A stretch of 38,723 nt of DNA. It comes from Bacteroides fragilis (GTDB lineage: Bacteria; Bacillota; Clostridia; Lachnospirales; Lachnospiraceae). Made by a program: the position numbers and the translations under genes. This document shows positions 7,126-15,608 of the stretch, piece by piece. The notes under the pieces are model-generated. The model ran no database searches, had not been told where the DNA came from, and saw only the letters and a list, made by a program, of their open reading frames with translations. Position 1 is the stretch's first letter. The number at the start of each line of letters is the position of its first letter. The stretch covers positions 1-38,723 of the forward strand of contig JAMPFK010000021.1 of the NCBI GenBank assembly GCA_023664485.1, read 5' to 3'.

Positions 7126-8787
7126 TCAACAGGACAAATTAGTTTTTGAACTATCACTTTTTGGTTTGTTATAGTTTTCCCTCTCCTTAATGCCACATTT
7201 TCCCTTTACCTGTGCAATACACAAATTGCTTACCTTCAATCCCGTATGTTCCAATACATACTCTTTAATCTCCTCATACGTTGCCTTACTCTCCGCCGCC
7301 GTCAGATCCATCTCACTCATGTTTGATTCCACTTCTATATTCTGCTTTGCATGAAGTTTGGAAAGCAGGCAGACAACTTCTATATTCCCCGTAAACGGAA
7401 ACATATCCACCGCCACAGCCCTTTCCACAACATACCCGTTTCCCAGAAAAGACTCCAGATCCCGTACAAGACTGGTCGGCTTACAGGAAATGTAGAGAAC
7501 ATGCTCCACTCCATAGCGTATGATTTTGTGAAGCGCCCTGGGATGGACGCCGTCGCGGGGCGGGTCGAGAACGATGATATCCGGCTTTTCTCCTATCGTA
7601 TCCAAAACCTTCAATACATCTCCCGCAAGAAACTCGCAATTATGTAAACCGTTCAACGCCGCATTCTTTTTCGCGGCCTCTACCGCTTCTTCTACAATCT
7701 CAACGCCGATGACCTTCTTCGCCACAGGCGCCATCAGCTGTGCGATCGTGCCGGTGCCGCTGTATAAATCGAAAACGATCTTATCCGCCCGCGTTTTAGC
7801 CCCCTCTTTATCCACGATGTAATCCGCAATATAGTCCCTTGCGGTCTGATACAGCACTTCCGCTCCAAGACTGTTCGTCTGGAAAAAGGAAAACGGGGAA
7901 ATACGGAATTTCAGGCCGAGCAGTTCTTCAAAGAAATAATCCTGTCCATAAAGGATTCCCGTCTCGTCGCTCTGCACCACATCGGCCGCCGAATCGTTTT
8001 TCGTATGCAGAATACCTGTAATCTTCCCCTGAAGCGGCAGTGCGAGCAGCGCTTCCGTAAAACCTTTCAGTACCGCCGCTTCATCAAAAACCCCTCCGTT
8101 TCTTTCCAGCGTCTGCGTCGTTGTGACAAGCGCAATTAAAATCTCTCCGGTCCCCGCCGCCTTACGGACGAGCAGATGCCGCAGATATCCGGTATGGCGC
8201 AGTCTGTGATAAAACGGCACGGAAACGCCCTCATCCTGCAATGTGATAAAATAGTTTCTGACACATTGCAGAATTTTCCGGTAATCCTCATCCACAATCT
8301 GACAATCCGTCACCGATACGATATCATAAAAACTGTTCCTTTTATGCATTCCAAGGGACAGAGGGCCATCCTTTACTTCGTCGCCAAAAGAGAACTCCAT
8401 TTTATTGCGGTAGCCTAAGCAGGACGGGCTCGGCCGGATTCCCTCAAAAGCATACTCTCCCTGCTCTGCCAGCGCGGCGTCCAGCAGCTTCTTTACCTGC
8501 ATCTCCTTTATTTTAAGTTGTTCTTCATAAGGAAGGGAAAGATAAAGACAGCTGCCGCAAATGCCAAAATGGGGACAGGGGCTTTCTACTTCGAGCAAAG
8601 AAGGCTCTATGACCTCCAGCAGCCTTCCTTCCGCCTTTCCTTTTCTTATCTTATTCACCGAACATTTTACCCGCTGGCCCGGCAGCGCATTTTTCACCAC
8701 GCAGATCCCTTCTTCTGTTTCAACGATTCCTTTATTGGGAAAATCCACGCGTGCTACGACGCCTTCCAGAACCTGACCTTTTTTCAT
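7126..8787 (-). CDS. rlmD: 23S rRNA (uracil-C5)-methyltransferase, RlmD/RlmCD type, with frameshifted C-terminal extension
   Basis: A 553-residue SAM-dependent enzyme of the TrmA/RlmD family that makes 5-methyluridine in 23S rRNA. Domains in order: TRAM (KKGQVLEGVVARVDF), Fe-S cysteines (CPHFGICGSC), the methyltransferase fold (DLYSGTGTIAQ, LDPPRDGVHP) and the catalytic cysteine in ISCKPTSLVRDL. A lineage-type C-terminal extension follows (ESKATYEEIKEYV to RENYNKPKSD). I took the ATG at 8787; an open stretch to 8916 would add 43 residues with no TRAM similarity, and AAAGG lies 14 nt upstream of 8787. An extra A in a short A run near 7142 shifts the frame: the ancestral end (CPVEKKEAIKDAFIYFK..., to 7077) remains readable in the next frame. 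Confidence 0.9.
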   Translation of the reverse strand: MKKGQVLEGVVARVDFPNKGIVETEEGICVVKNALPGQRVKCSVNKIRKGKAEGRLLEVIEPSLLEVESPCPHFGICGSCLYLSLPYEEQLKIKEMQVKKLLDAALAEQGEYAFEGIRPSPSCLGYRNKMEFSFGDEVKDGPLSLGMHKRNSFYDIVSVTDCQIVDEDYRKILQCVRNYFITLQDEGVSVPFYHRLRHTGYLRHLLVRKAAGTGEILIALVTTTQTLERNGGVFDEAAVLKGFTEALLALPLQGKITGILHTKNDSAADVVQSDETGILYGQDYFFEELLGLKFRISPFSFFQTNSLGAEVLYQTARDYIADYIVDKEGAKTRADKIVFDLYSGTGTIAQLMAPVAKKVIGVEIVEEAVEAAKKNAALNGLHNCEFLAGDVLKVLDTIGEKPDIIVLDPPRDGVHPRALHKIIRYGVEHVLYISCKPTSLVRDLESFLGNGYVVERAVAVDMFPFTGNIEVVCLLSKLHAKQNIEVESNMSEMDLTAAESKATYEEIKEYVLEHTGLKVSNLCIAQVKGKCGIKERENYNKPKSDSSKTNLSC

Positions 8788-8920
8788 ATCGAATCCAATA
8801 CCCTTTCCTGTACAAAACAACGGACAGCACGCGCCGCGGACTGTCCTTATATTAATAAAAAGCGCAAGCTCCGCAGCCTGTGCCTGAGCTGCACTGCGAT
8901 TACCGCAATTTCCCATAGAA

Positions 8921-8958
8921 TAAAAAGCAGGATGTATCCTGTTTCCTATACATCCTGC
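8921..8958 (-). terminator. Hairpin terminator upstream of rlmD
   Basis: On the minus strand an 11-bp perfect stem (8948-8958 with 8927-8937) is followed by TTTTTATTCT. It lies between the small membrane protein gene (9177-9485) and rlmD (from 8787). It may simply end the upstream transcript, or attenuate rlmD, since a strong ribosome site and two tiny reading frames run into it. Confidence 0.75.
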
Positions 8959-8991
8959 TGTCGTCTCATGATAATACCATATTATTCCTCC
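8946..8991 (-). other. Ribosome site with two overlapping tiny reading frames running into the terminator
   Basis: On the minus strand GGAGG (8986-8990) precedes ATG at 8980, coding MVLS and a TGA that overlaps the next ATG at 8969, which codes MRRQQDV with its TAG at 8946-8948. The second frame ends inside the first arm of the terminator hairpin. This geometry resembles leader-peptide attenuation, but the sequence alone cannot show that it is translated. Confidence 0.3.
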
Positions 8992-9021
8992 ATGTCAAAG
9001 CAGTTTACTGCGATGACACGC

Positions 9022-9139
9022 GATGAGAAATTCGCTTACTGCTTGCAGTATTGCGATTCTCTCATCTGCGATCAAGGCATATTTGAGGCTCTGACTCAAA
9101 TTGCCGATTGAAAAATAAGCTATCAAGCTTATTGTTCAA
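9022..9139. repeat. Dispersed three-hairpin element, copy 1
   Basis: A 118-bp element closely similar to 36694-36813 in the same orientation. It contains three consecutive inverted repeats: GATGAGA/TCTCATC closing a longer imperfect stem (9022-9066); GGC..ATTTGAG with CTCAAAT.GCC (9076-9105); and a 13-bp stem with loop TATCAA (9108-9139). Relative to copy 2, changes in the first two stems keep pairing. It lies downstream of the small membrane protein gene on the minus strand, and about 30 nt upstream of an SD-ATG on that strand. Confidence 0.8.
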
Positions 9140-9176
9140 TTTATTCCTTATCCGGAAAACCTCTTTTCACAACGAC

Positions 9177-9485
9177 TTACTGGTTATCTGCCTCTTCCTT
9201 TGCAGGTTCTTCTTCGTCCTCTTCATCCTCAAACAGATCGTCGTCAAAATCGTCATCAAAATCATCGTCAAAATCGTCCAGATAATCCGGCTGCATATGA
9301 CGATAAACAGCGTAAGCAATGCCCGCTGCCGCCGCAATCACACCGATAATGGCAAATACCCACAAAATTGTGTTCTTCTTTTTCTCTTCTTCCTTCTTCT
9401 TGCCCAGAAGCTCGGCTACTCTCGTATTATCCAATACCTCGTCCAATTTATTCAAAACTTCCTCTTTTATCTCTGTTCTGCTCAT
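9177..9485 (-). CDS. Single-pass membrane protein with acidic repeat tail
   Basis: A 102-residue protein. An N-terminal amphipathic helix (SRTEIKEEVLNKLDEVLDN) and a basic stretch (GKKKEEEKKK) lead to one membrane segment (about 39-60, ILWVFAIIGVIAAAAGIAYA). A very acidic tail follows, with FDDD repeated three times (DFDDDFDDDFDDD) and a Glu-rich end. The ATG at 9485 follows AGAGG at 8-nt spacing; an upstream start at 9569 lacks a ribosome site. The layout resembles YtxH-like or DUF-type small envelope proteins, but I do not recognise the family. It lies downstream of pcrA on the same strand, with a 124-nt gap. Confidence 0.7.
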   Translation of the reverse strand: MSRTEIKEEVLNKLDEVLDNTRVAELLGKKKEEEKKKNTILWVFAIIGVIAAAAGIAYAVYRHMQPDYLDDFDDDFDDDFDDDLFEDEEDEEEPAKEEADNQ

Positions 9486-9609
9486 ACCCAAATCCTCTCT
9501 TTCCTGAATGATTAATGACGGCTGCCAGTTTTTCCCGTCTCTCTTACGCTCTACAATATAATATACCACTAATTGATATTTTTTACTATACTTTTTTCAT
9601 TTTTTAATT

Positions 9610-11925
9610 CTACACCTTTTTCAGCTTTGCAAATCCCGCATACATGATCTTCTGTCCGGCTTCGTCGAAAACGACCGTGACCTGGTAGTCGCGCGCGCCG
9701 GATTCGATCTTTAACACGGTTCCTTCGCCGTACTTCAGGTGTCTGACTCTGTCGCCTTCCTCATAACCGGGCGCACCGCCGGAAAAAGCCGTCTGCCCGG
9801 CGATCTTCGCCGCCGTTCTCGTTATATAGGGCTGATTCTCATAAGCTGTGCGTTTCGGCGTGACGACCGCTCTTGGCCTCGCGGCTGCCTTAGGCTTATC
9901 GAAAATCGTATCCGCGTCTTTTCCGAACTGTCTCTGATAACCGGCATATTCTTCCCTATCCGCTTCATAGCCGTCATGCTCCCGTATTTTCGGCCCAGGC
10001 AGCTTATGATCCAACAAAAGCGGCGGGATTTCTTTCACGAAACGGCTGACCGGATTGTACTGCGTCTCGCCGCGTATCATGCGCTGTCTGGCGCATGTGA
10101 TCGTCAAGTCGTCCTTTGCTCTCGTGATGCCCACATAGGCGAGCCGCCTTTCCTCTTCTATTTCCCGCGGGTCATCCGCCGTAATCGCCATGTAGCCCGG
10201 AAAGATTCCGTCCTCCAGCCCGGCCAGATAAACGTGCGGAAATTCCAGCCCTTTCGCGCTATGTAACGTCATCAGCAGCACTTTGTTATTATCGCCGGAC
10301 ACCTGGTCGATATCCGCCACCAGCGCCACTTCCTCAAGGAACTCGCTCAGATTCGATTCCTCGTGCGATCCATCGTAAGCCGCCGCCTTGCTGATCAGTT
10401 CGTCGATATTCGCGATGCGGTCTTCCGCATCCTCCGCATCGGAAGCCTCCAATTCCCTCACATAACCGGTCGTTTCGAGAATATCCTTCACCAGATCCTC
10501 CAGGTTAAAAAATTCCAGTTTGCTTCGGAATGCCTGGATCATCGTCACAAAAGGCTTCAGTTTCGATGCGCTTTTGCCGATTGTCGTGATCTGGCCGGCT
10601 TCCCGCAGCGCGTCGTAAAAGCTGATGCCGCGTCCGTCCGCATATTCCTGCACCCGCACGATGGTCGTCGTGCCGATTCCTCTTTTGGGCACATTGATGA
10701 TCCTTTTTACGGCAACGTCATCTCTTCCATTATCAATGGTCTTTAAATAGGCCAGGATATCTTTGATTTCTTTCCGGGAATAGAAATTCACGCCGCCGAC
10801 CACCTGATAAGGAATTCCCTTCATGATAAAACGTTCTTCCAGCACACGCGACTGCGCATTGGTCCGGTAAAGGACCGCGCACTCCCCGTAATCTGCCTTT
10901 TCTTCCCGCTTCTTCGCCCGTACGCTCTCTGCAATATAATCCGCCTCGTCGAGCGCCGTGTCGAACTGCTGAAAATGAACGGAAGCGCCGCCCTTTTTTT
11001 CCGTCCAGAGGGTTTTCTCCTTACGGCCGATATTGTTCCTGATAACGGCATTCGCGGCATCCAGTATCTTCTGGGTGGAACGGTAATTCTGTTCCAGCTT
11101 GATGACGCAGGCTTCCGGATATACCTTTTCAAAATCCAGGATGTTGCGGATATTCGCCCCTCTGAACTTATAGATGGACTGGTCGTCATCGCCGACCACG
11201 CACAAGTTCCTGTATTTGGCCGCCAGCAACCGGATCAGTTCGAATTGCGCCGTATTGGTATCCTGATATTCATCGACCATGATATAACGGAACCGGTTCT
11301 GATAACTGTCCAGCACCTCCGGTACGCTTTTAAAAAGCTCCACCGTTTTTACGATCAGATCGTCGAAATCCAGCGCGTTGTTCTTTCTAAGCGCGGCCTG
11401 GTATTCTTTATAGGCTTTCGCAATTCTGCCGCCGTTATAATCTCCTGCATTCTGCATCTCGTATTCAGCCGGGGAGATCAGTTCATCCTTCGCGGAAGAA
11501 ATGGCACCGAGAATCGTTCGTTCCTTTAACATCTTCGTATCGATGGACAGTTTTTTACAGACCTCTTTGATAATTCCCTTCTGGTCATCCGTATCATATA
11601 TCGTAAAACGATTATCGAATCCAAGTCTGTCGATATAGCGTCGCAAAATCCGCACGCAGGTAGAATGAAAGGTGGATACCCATACCGCCGACCCGGAACC
11701 GATCAGCTGGTTCACACGCTCCTTCATTTCCCCGGCCGCTTTGTTCGTAAAGGTAATCGCCATAATATGATAGGGATTTACGCCCTCCTCTTCTATCAGC
11801 CAGGCGATCCTGTGAGTCAGCGCGCGGGTCTTGCCGCTTCCCGCTCCCGCCAGTACGAGCACCGGACCGGTGGTCGTCATAACCGCCCTCTTCTGCTCTT
11901 CGTTCAATGTATCATAAATGCTCAT
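9610..11925 (-). CDS. pcrA: ATP-dependent DNA helicase PcrA (UvrD/Rep family)
   Basis: A 771-residue SF1A 3'-5' helicase for nucleotide excision repair, replication restart and clearing of recombination filaments. Visible motifs: Q motif NEEQKRAV (8-15), Walker A GAGSGKT (27-33), Ia ITFTNKAA (57-64), II DEYQDTN (218-224), III GDDDQSIYKFRGA (245-257), IV QNYRST, V TLHSAKGLEF and VI RRLAYVGITRAKD. The C-terminal end (YEEGDRVRHLKYGEGTVLKI) is the Tudor-like domain that contacts RNA polymerase in PcrA proteins. The ATG at 11925 starts with the expected family N-terminus. Its ribosome site AAAGG is 13 nt away, part of a pattern shared with three other genes in the window. Confidence 0.97.
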   Translation of the reverse strand: MSIYDTLNEEQKRAVMTTTGPVLVLAGAGSGKTRALTHRIAWLIEEEGVNPYHIMAITFTNKAAGEMKERVNQLIGSGSAVWVSTFHSTCVRILRRYIDRLGFDNRFTIYDTDDQKGIIKEVCKKLSIDTKMLKERTILGAISSAKDELISPAEYEMQNAGDYNGGRIAKAYKEYQAALRKNNALDFDDLIVKTVELFKSVPEVLDSYQNRFRYIMVDEYQDTNTAQFELIRLLAAKYRNLCVVGDDDQSIYKFRGANIRNILDFEKVYPEACVIKLEQNYRSTQKILDAANAVIRNNIGRKEKTLWTEKKGGASVHFQQFDTALDEADYIAESVRAKKREEKADYGECAVLYRTNAQSRVLEERFIMKGIPYQVVGGVNFYSRKEIKDILAYLKTIDNGRDDVAVKRIINVPKRGIGTTTIVRVQEYADGRGISFYDALREAGQITTIGKSASKLKPFVTMIQAFRSKLEFFNLEDLVKDILETTGYVRELEASDAEDAEDRIANIDELISKAAAYDGSHEESNLSEFLEEVALVADIDQVSGDNNKVLLMTLHSAKGLEFPHVYLAGLEDGIFPGYMAITADDPREIEEERRLAYVGITRAKDDLTITCARQRMIRGETQYNPVSRFVKEIPPLLLDHKLPGPKIREHDGYEADREEYAGYQRQFGKDADTIFDKPKAAARPRAVVTPKRTAYENQPYITRTAAKIAGQTAFSGGAPGYEEGDRVRHLKYGEGTVLKIESGARDYQVTVVFDEAGQKIMYAGFAKLKKV

Positions 11926-11988
11926 TCAAATGACCATGCCTTTCTTTATCCGCGCCGCACAAGGCCGTTTTGCAGCCCGCCTTTATGC

Positions 11989-12963
11989 TCAAAAAAGCTG
12001 TCTGCCGCAGTTCCCGCAGAATTTCGTGCCGCTCGTCGGCGTTCCGCAGTCGGGACAGAATTTCGGCCCTCCTGCCGCCGGGCCCGTGCCTGCCGCCATA
12101 TTCTGCATTCCCGGATTCCGGTTCTGATTCATCTGGCTGACCATCTGCTGCCCCAACGCCATACCCATCTGCAGATTTACCATATCGGAAGCGATTCCGC
12201 CGCCGGCGCGCCCTTTTTCCATGCTGTCCGCAGCCGCCATCTGGGTATACTTATTCATATCGCCCACCATAGACTGCGCAGCCGCCTTTTCCTGCATCCT
12301 TCTGATCTCTTCCGGATAAGAAAAGCTTTCGATCTTAAAATCGGTAATACCGATGCCAAGTCTGCGCATATCCCTGTCCAGATCGGACTCAATGCCTTTC
12401 GCGATATTTCCCGCATCCGCCTGCAGATTGAACATATCTCTGCCTTCTTTGGCGATCCAGCTCATCAGAAGCTGATCCAGACTCGCGACGATGCGCTCCT
12501 TTACATCTTCCACCGTATAAATCTGGCGGATTCCCGCCAGCTTGTCGATAACGATCTGATACTCTGCGATCCTGCAGTTAAACGTACCGAAAGCACGAAT
12601 CGGCATACCGCCGGGCAGCCCCTGCGCCGGAAGATTGATCGCACTTCTGGTCCCCCACTTCACAAGCAGCTCCTTCGTATTAATAAAGAGCACTTCCGCG
12701 CGAAGCGGCGTGTTAAAGCCGAATTTAAAGCTTTTTAATGTCGTTAAAAAAGGAATGATATCGGATTCGATATCATAGCTCCCTTCCTCCTCAAAGATGC
12801 CTTCCATGACGCCGTTATACAGAAAAACGGCGTCCTGTCCGGGCCGGATGATCAGCTGAGAGCCTTTTTTGATTTCCTGATTCTGCCATTTAAAGAACAG
12901 AACCCCTTCTTTTTCCTCATTCCATTCCACTACGTTAGAAAACTGATTTGAAAATAAACCCAT
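11989..12963 (-). CDS. SPFH (band 7) protein with C-terminal zinc ribbons, YdjI-like
   Basis: A 324-residue cytoplasmic protein. The SPFH/band-7-like domain covers roughly 1-220 (VVEWNEEKEGVLFFKW, ALSEVLFINTKEL-like strands, MRRLGIGITDFKIESFSYPE, the last being the typical end of the domain). A helical stretch (KAAAQSMVGDMNKYTQ) and a Gly/Met/Gln-rich linker follow, then a double zinc ribbon FCPDCGTPTSGTKFCGNCG. The same architecture occurs in Bacillus subtilis YdjI, which acts with PspA in envelope stress. No PspA gene is in the window. Start ATG 12963 has AAAGG at 12-nt spacing. It is followed on the same strand by pcrA 63 nt downstream. Confidence 0.85.
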   Translation of the reverse strand: MGLFSNQFSNVVEWNEEKEGVLFFKWQNQEIKKGSQLIIRPGQDAVFLYNGVMEGIFEEEGSYDIESDIIPFLTTLKSFKFGFNTPLRAEVLFINTKELLVKWGTRSAINLPAQGLPGGMPIRAFGTFNCRIAEYQIVIDKLAGIRQIYTVEDVKERIVASLDQLLMSWIAKEGRDMFNLQADAGNIAKGIESDLDRDMRRLGIGITDFKIESFSYPEEIRRMQEKAAAQSMVGDMNKYTQMAAADSMEKGRAGGGIASDMVNLQMGMALGQQMVSQMNQNRNPGMQNMAAGTGPAAGGPKFCPDCGTPTSGTKFCGNCGRQLF

Positions 12964-13004
12964 TGGATAACCATACCTTTCCCGATAAGAACCGGCGCTC
13001 TTTG

Positions 13005-14486
13005 TTATTGCCCGCCGCCGTTTTGCTGCTGGTTCAGGCTTTGTGCCTGCCTGCTCAGATTTTCCACCAGCTCCGCCACCTGATTTACAATATCCGTATT
13101 TCTGTCGCAGGTACTGTTTGTTTCATTGGAATGCGCCGTCACCTCTTCCATGACCGCAGAAATCGTCTGTACGCTCTCCACGATGCCGGCGTTGGCCGTC
13201 GCCAGGTCGCCGACGACTTTCTCTAACATCCGCCCCTGCTCATCCGCATTCTGCGTGCTCCCCGCGATCTTCTCGAAACTGCCCGCTACCGTCTCCGCCG
13301 CTTCGCTCTGTTTTGCGTTATTGCTCATGAGCTGTTCGATGGCCCTGACAGCAATCGTCAGTTTTTCAGAAACATTGGCGATTACCTCCGTAATATTTAC
13401 GGTCGCCCCCTGGGTCTGGTTCGCCAGATTGGAAATTTCCGTCGCTACGACCGCAAAACCTCTTCCCGCCTCGCCCGCGCGGGCCGCCTCGATACTCGCA
13501 TTCAAAGAAAGCAGGCTGGTCTGGCTCGCCACATTCGTAATCAGTTCGATGATCGACTGCATATTCTTCATATACGCTTCCAGCTCGCCGATATCGGACA
13601 CCACTTCGTTCCCGGCGCGCTCGGAAGATTCTACCCGTGCCAGAAGCGTCTGTAAACTGTTCTTGCCATCCTGCACATCCTTTTTCGCCTGTTCCATGCT
13701 GCCGCCGATGCTGTGGGATACGGCCTCCACCGCTTCGATATGACGCTGAATCTCCTCCGTCTGTCCGAGCTGGTTCTGGATCGCCTCCGCTGCATCGTTC
13801 GCCCCCGATGATACCTCTTCCATGGCATCTCTCGTTTCCAGGACCGCGCTGCCGAGCATTTCCATCTGCTCCTGCACGTCGATAATGCCGTCCGACATCT
13901 CCCCGGAAGTCGTCATAACGCTGTTCAGCAGCCTCGATACGTTATCTTTCTCCTGCGCAAGCTCATCCATTTTCATTCTGTTGATTTTCGACATAACCTT
14001 CGTTGACATACAAAGGAAAACGGCCACGATCAGCATCAGCATGACCCTGATCTCATAAGTGGGCATATCTTCCGACGCAATGCCGACCGTAACCGCCTGG
14101 TAAACCGTATAAATCAGGTTGACCAGAAAACCGCCGGTAGAAAGAATGATGCAATACTTTAAATCGGAATACAAAGTAACTACAATGTATAAAGGTATCG
14201 CAAAGGTAAACGCCGTTACGTTCGTCGTCGTGAAAATGACGAAAATGTAAAATATACTGTAACCAAATCCTAAAATATGCTGAATCTTCTTATCCGCCGG
14301 ATTATGATGATATAAGACCCACTCCAGAATGACCGGCACAAGGGCAAGAACGGCAAATACCGCATAATAACCCACCGTTCTTGAACCCTTAAATACTTCA
14401 AGCGCATAAGATGCAAGTAAAACCGCGACTAAGACAGTATGGCAGAAAGCCGCCGCCTTATTCACTTCTTTTCTCTCTCGTTCCAT
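13005..14486 (-). CDS. Methyl-accepting chemotaxis-type receptor
   Basis: A 493-residue membrane receptor. Residues 1-190 hold about six hydrophobic segments (AFCHTVLVAVLLASYALE, VLALVPVILEWVLYH, GFGYSIFYIFVIFTTTN and others) with no sizeable outside loop, so sensing is probably within or near the membrane. There is no obvious HAMP. The C-terminal half is a long coiled coil with the conserved signalling tip VASQTSLLSLNASIEAARAG and GRGFAVVATEISNLA, which contacts CheA/CheW. No C-terminal pentapeptide for CheR is seen. The ATG at 14486 is preceded by GGGAG; the reading frame extends 14 codons further upstream without a ribosome site. No che genes are nearby. Confidence 0.92.
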   Translation of the reverse strand: MERERKEVNKAAAFCHTVLVAVLLASYALEVFKGSRTVGYYAVFAVLALVPVILEWVLYHHNPADKKIQHILGFGYSIFYIFVIFTTTNVTAFTFAIPLYIVVTLYSDLKYCIILSTGGFLVNLIYTVYQAVTVGIASEDMPTYEIRVMLMLIVAVFLCMSTKVMSKINRMKMDELAQEKDNVSRLLNSVMTTSGEMSDGIIDVQEQMEMLGSAVLETRDAMEEVSSGANDAAEAIQNQLGQTEEIQRHIEAVEAVSHSIGGSMEQAKKDVQDGKNSLQTLLARVESSERAGNEVVSDIGELEAYMKNMQSIIELITNVASQTSLLSLNASIEAARAGEAGRGFAVVATEISNLANQTQGATVNITEVIANVSEKLTIAVRAIEQLMSNNAKQSEAAETVAGSFEKIAGSTQNADEQGRMLEKVVGDLATANAGIVESVQTISAVMEEVTAHSNETNSTCDRNTDIVNQVAELVENLSRQAQSLNQQQNGGGQ

Positions 14487-14561
14487 ATCTTTCTCCCTCT
14501 CATTTTGATATTTCTTCCATTGTATCATAGAAGGAATTAAGGGTACAAGGACTTTTATTTC

Positions 14562-15437
14562 CTACATGACCCCCAGCACGATACCCGCGATGATAATCGC
14601 CGCGCAGAACAGCTTATGCCCCGTATTTTTTTCATGGAATAAAAACCGTCCCGCCAGAATCGTCACCACACAGCCGGCCTGTTTTAACAGCGTCATGACC
14701 GTGACACGGCTTCCGTCCATTCCGTTCGCCCAAAACAGCACCCGGTCCGCGATCACGATCAGAATGCTGAGAAGCCATACCCAGTAATTTTTCAGCACGT
14801 TAAAAAATTGAATTTTCGTCCCCGTCGCCAGAATAAAAAGAAGATACAGAAGCGCCAAGAACAGCAGGTACCAGAACTGCAGCTGGGAACTGTTAATATC
14901 TTTCATCAGCAGCTTGTCCAACAAACCGGATACCGCGTTGAACAAACAGGATGCAAAAGCCATAATTACGATCTTAACATCCACTTTTTCCCGGTCTGCC
15001 TCCTGCGGCGCCGCCTGCCCGGCCGGAACTTTCTTTCCCGGCCTGTATTTCAGCAGCAGAAGTCCCGCCGATACGAGCGCCAGTCCGATCACCTGAAAGA
15101 CGCCGAGCGCCTCCTGCAAGACGATAACGCCAAGCAGCGTAGCAAACAGCACTCTGGACAGATCCAGCACGCCGTACAGGCTGATCGGCATTTTTTTAAT
15201 GGCCCTGAAACTGAAAATCCACGCCAGAAAAACGACAAAAGATTTCAGGCCGATAAAGAAATAATATTTTACTTCCAGCCCCATCGCATTTTTGGCATCG
15301 GGCAGCACGATCAGAAAAGCGAGCAGCGTATACAAAAACAATACCTCGATCGTAGCGCTTCTTTGAAGCGCTTTCTTTTTTACAATCTCACGGACGCCCT
15401 TTATGATGCCATAAAGGAGCACGAGCCATATCCACAT
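14562..15437 (-). CDS. EamA/DMT-superfamily transporter
   Basis: A 291-residue protein with about ten hydrophobic helices in two halves of five, as in drug/metabolite transporters. The first half ends near LRKYRPGK-like basic residues and the second begins at VKIVIMAFASCLFNAVSGL. The typical EamA glycine/alanine-rich last helices are present (LFCAAIIIAGIVLGVM). AAGGGG lies 9 nt before ATG 15437. Substrate cannot be told from sequence. It stands alone, with the chemotaxis receptor 75 nt downstream on the same strand and the divergent lipoprotein gene on the other side. Confidence 0.85.
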   Translation of the reverse strand: MWIWLVLLYGIIKGVREIVKKKALQRSATIEVLFLYTLLAFLIVLPDAKNAMGLEVKYYFFIGLKSFVVFLAWIFSFRAIKKMPISLYGVLDLSRVLFATLLGVIVLQEALGVFQVIGLALVSAGLLLLKYRPGKKVPAGQAAPQEADREKVDVKIVIMAFASCLFNAVSGLLDKLLMKDINSSQLQFWYLLFLALLYLLFILATGTKIQFFNVLKNYWVWLLSILIVIADRVLFWANGMDGSRVTVMTLLKQAGCVVTILAGRFLFHEKNTGHKLFCAAIIIAGIVLGVM

Positions 15438-15608
15438 AACTGCCGTCCCCTTCCTGTCCTGAAAAGTATTCGGATACCTTCAACACTATAACACAGGACA
15501 CCATTCTGCGAAAGACCTTTTTCATAAAACCGGAACCAATCCCCCAATCCTCAATATAATAAAGTAACGATGTCAATGATCAATCTGTCTTACAGATACA
15601 GGAGGTAT

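Noticed and set aside
9234..9282. Short 12-bp periodic repeat that might be taken for a CRISPR or minisatellite
   Set aside because: It encodes the acidic FDDD repeats of the membrane protein tail; there are no spacers and the period is codon-based.
11665..12738. Plus-strand 357-codon frame
   Set aside because: It runs across the pcrA 5' end and the SPFH gene on the opposite strand, both of which have strong motif support.
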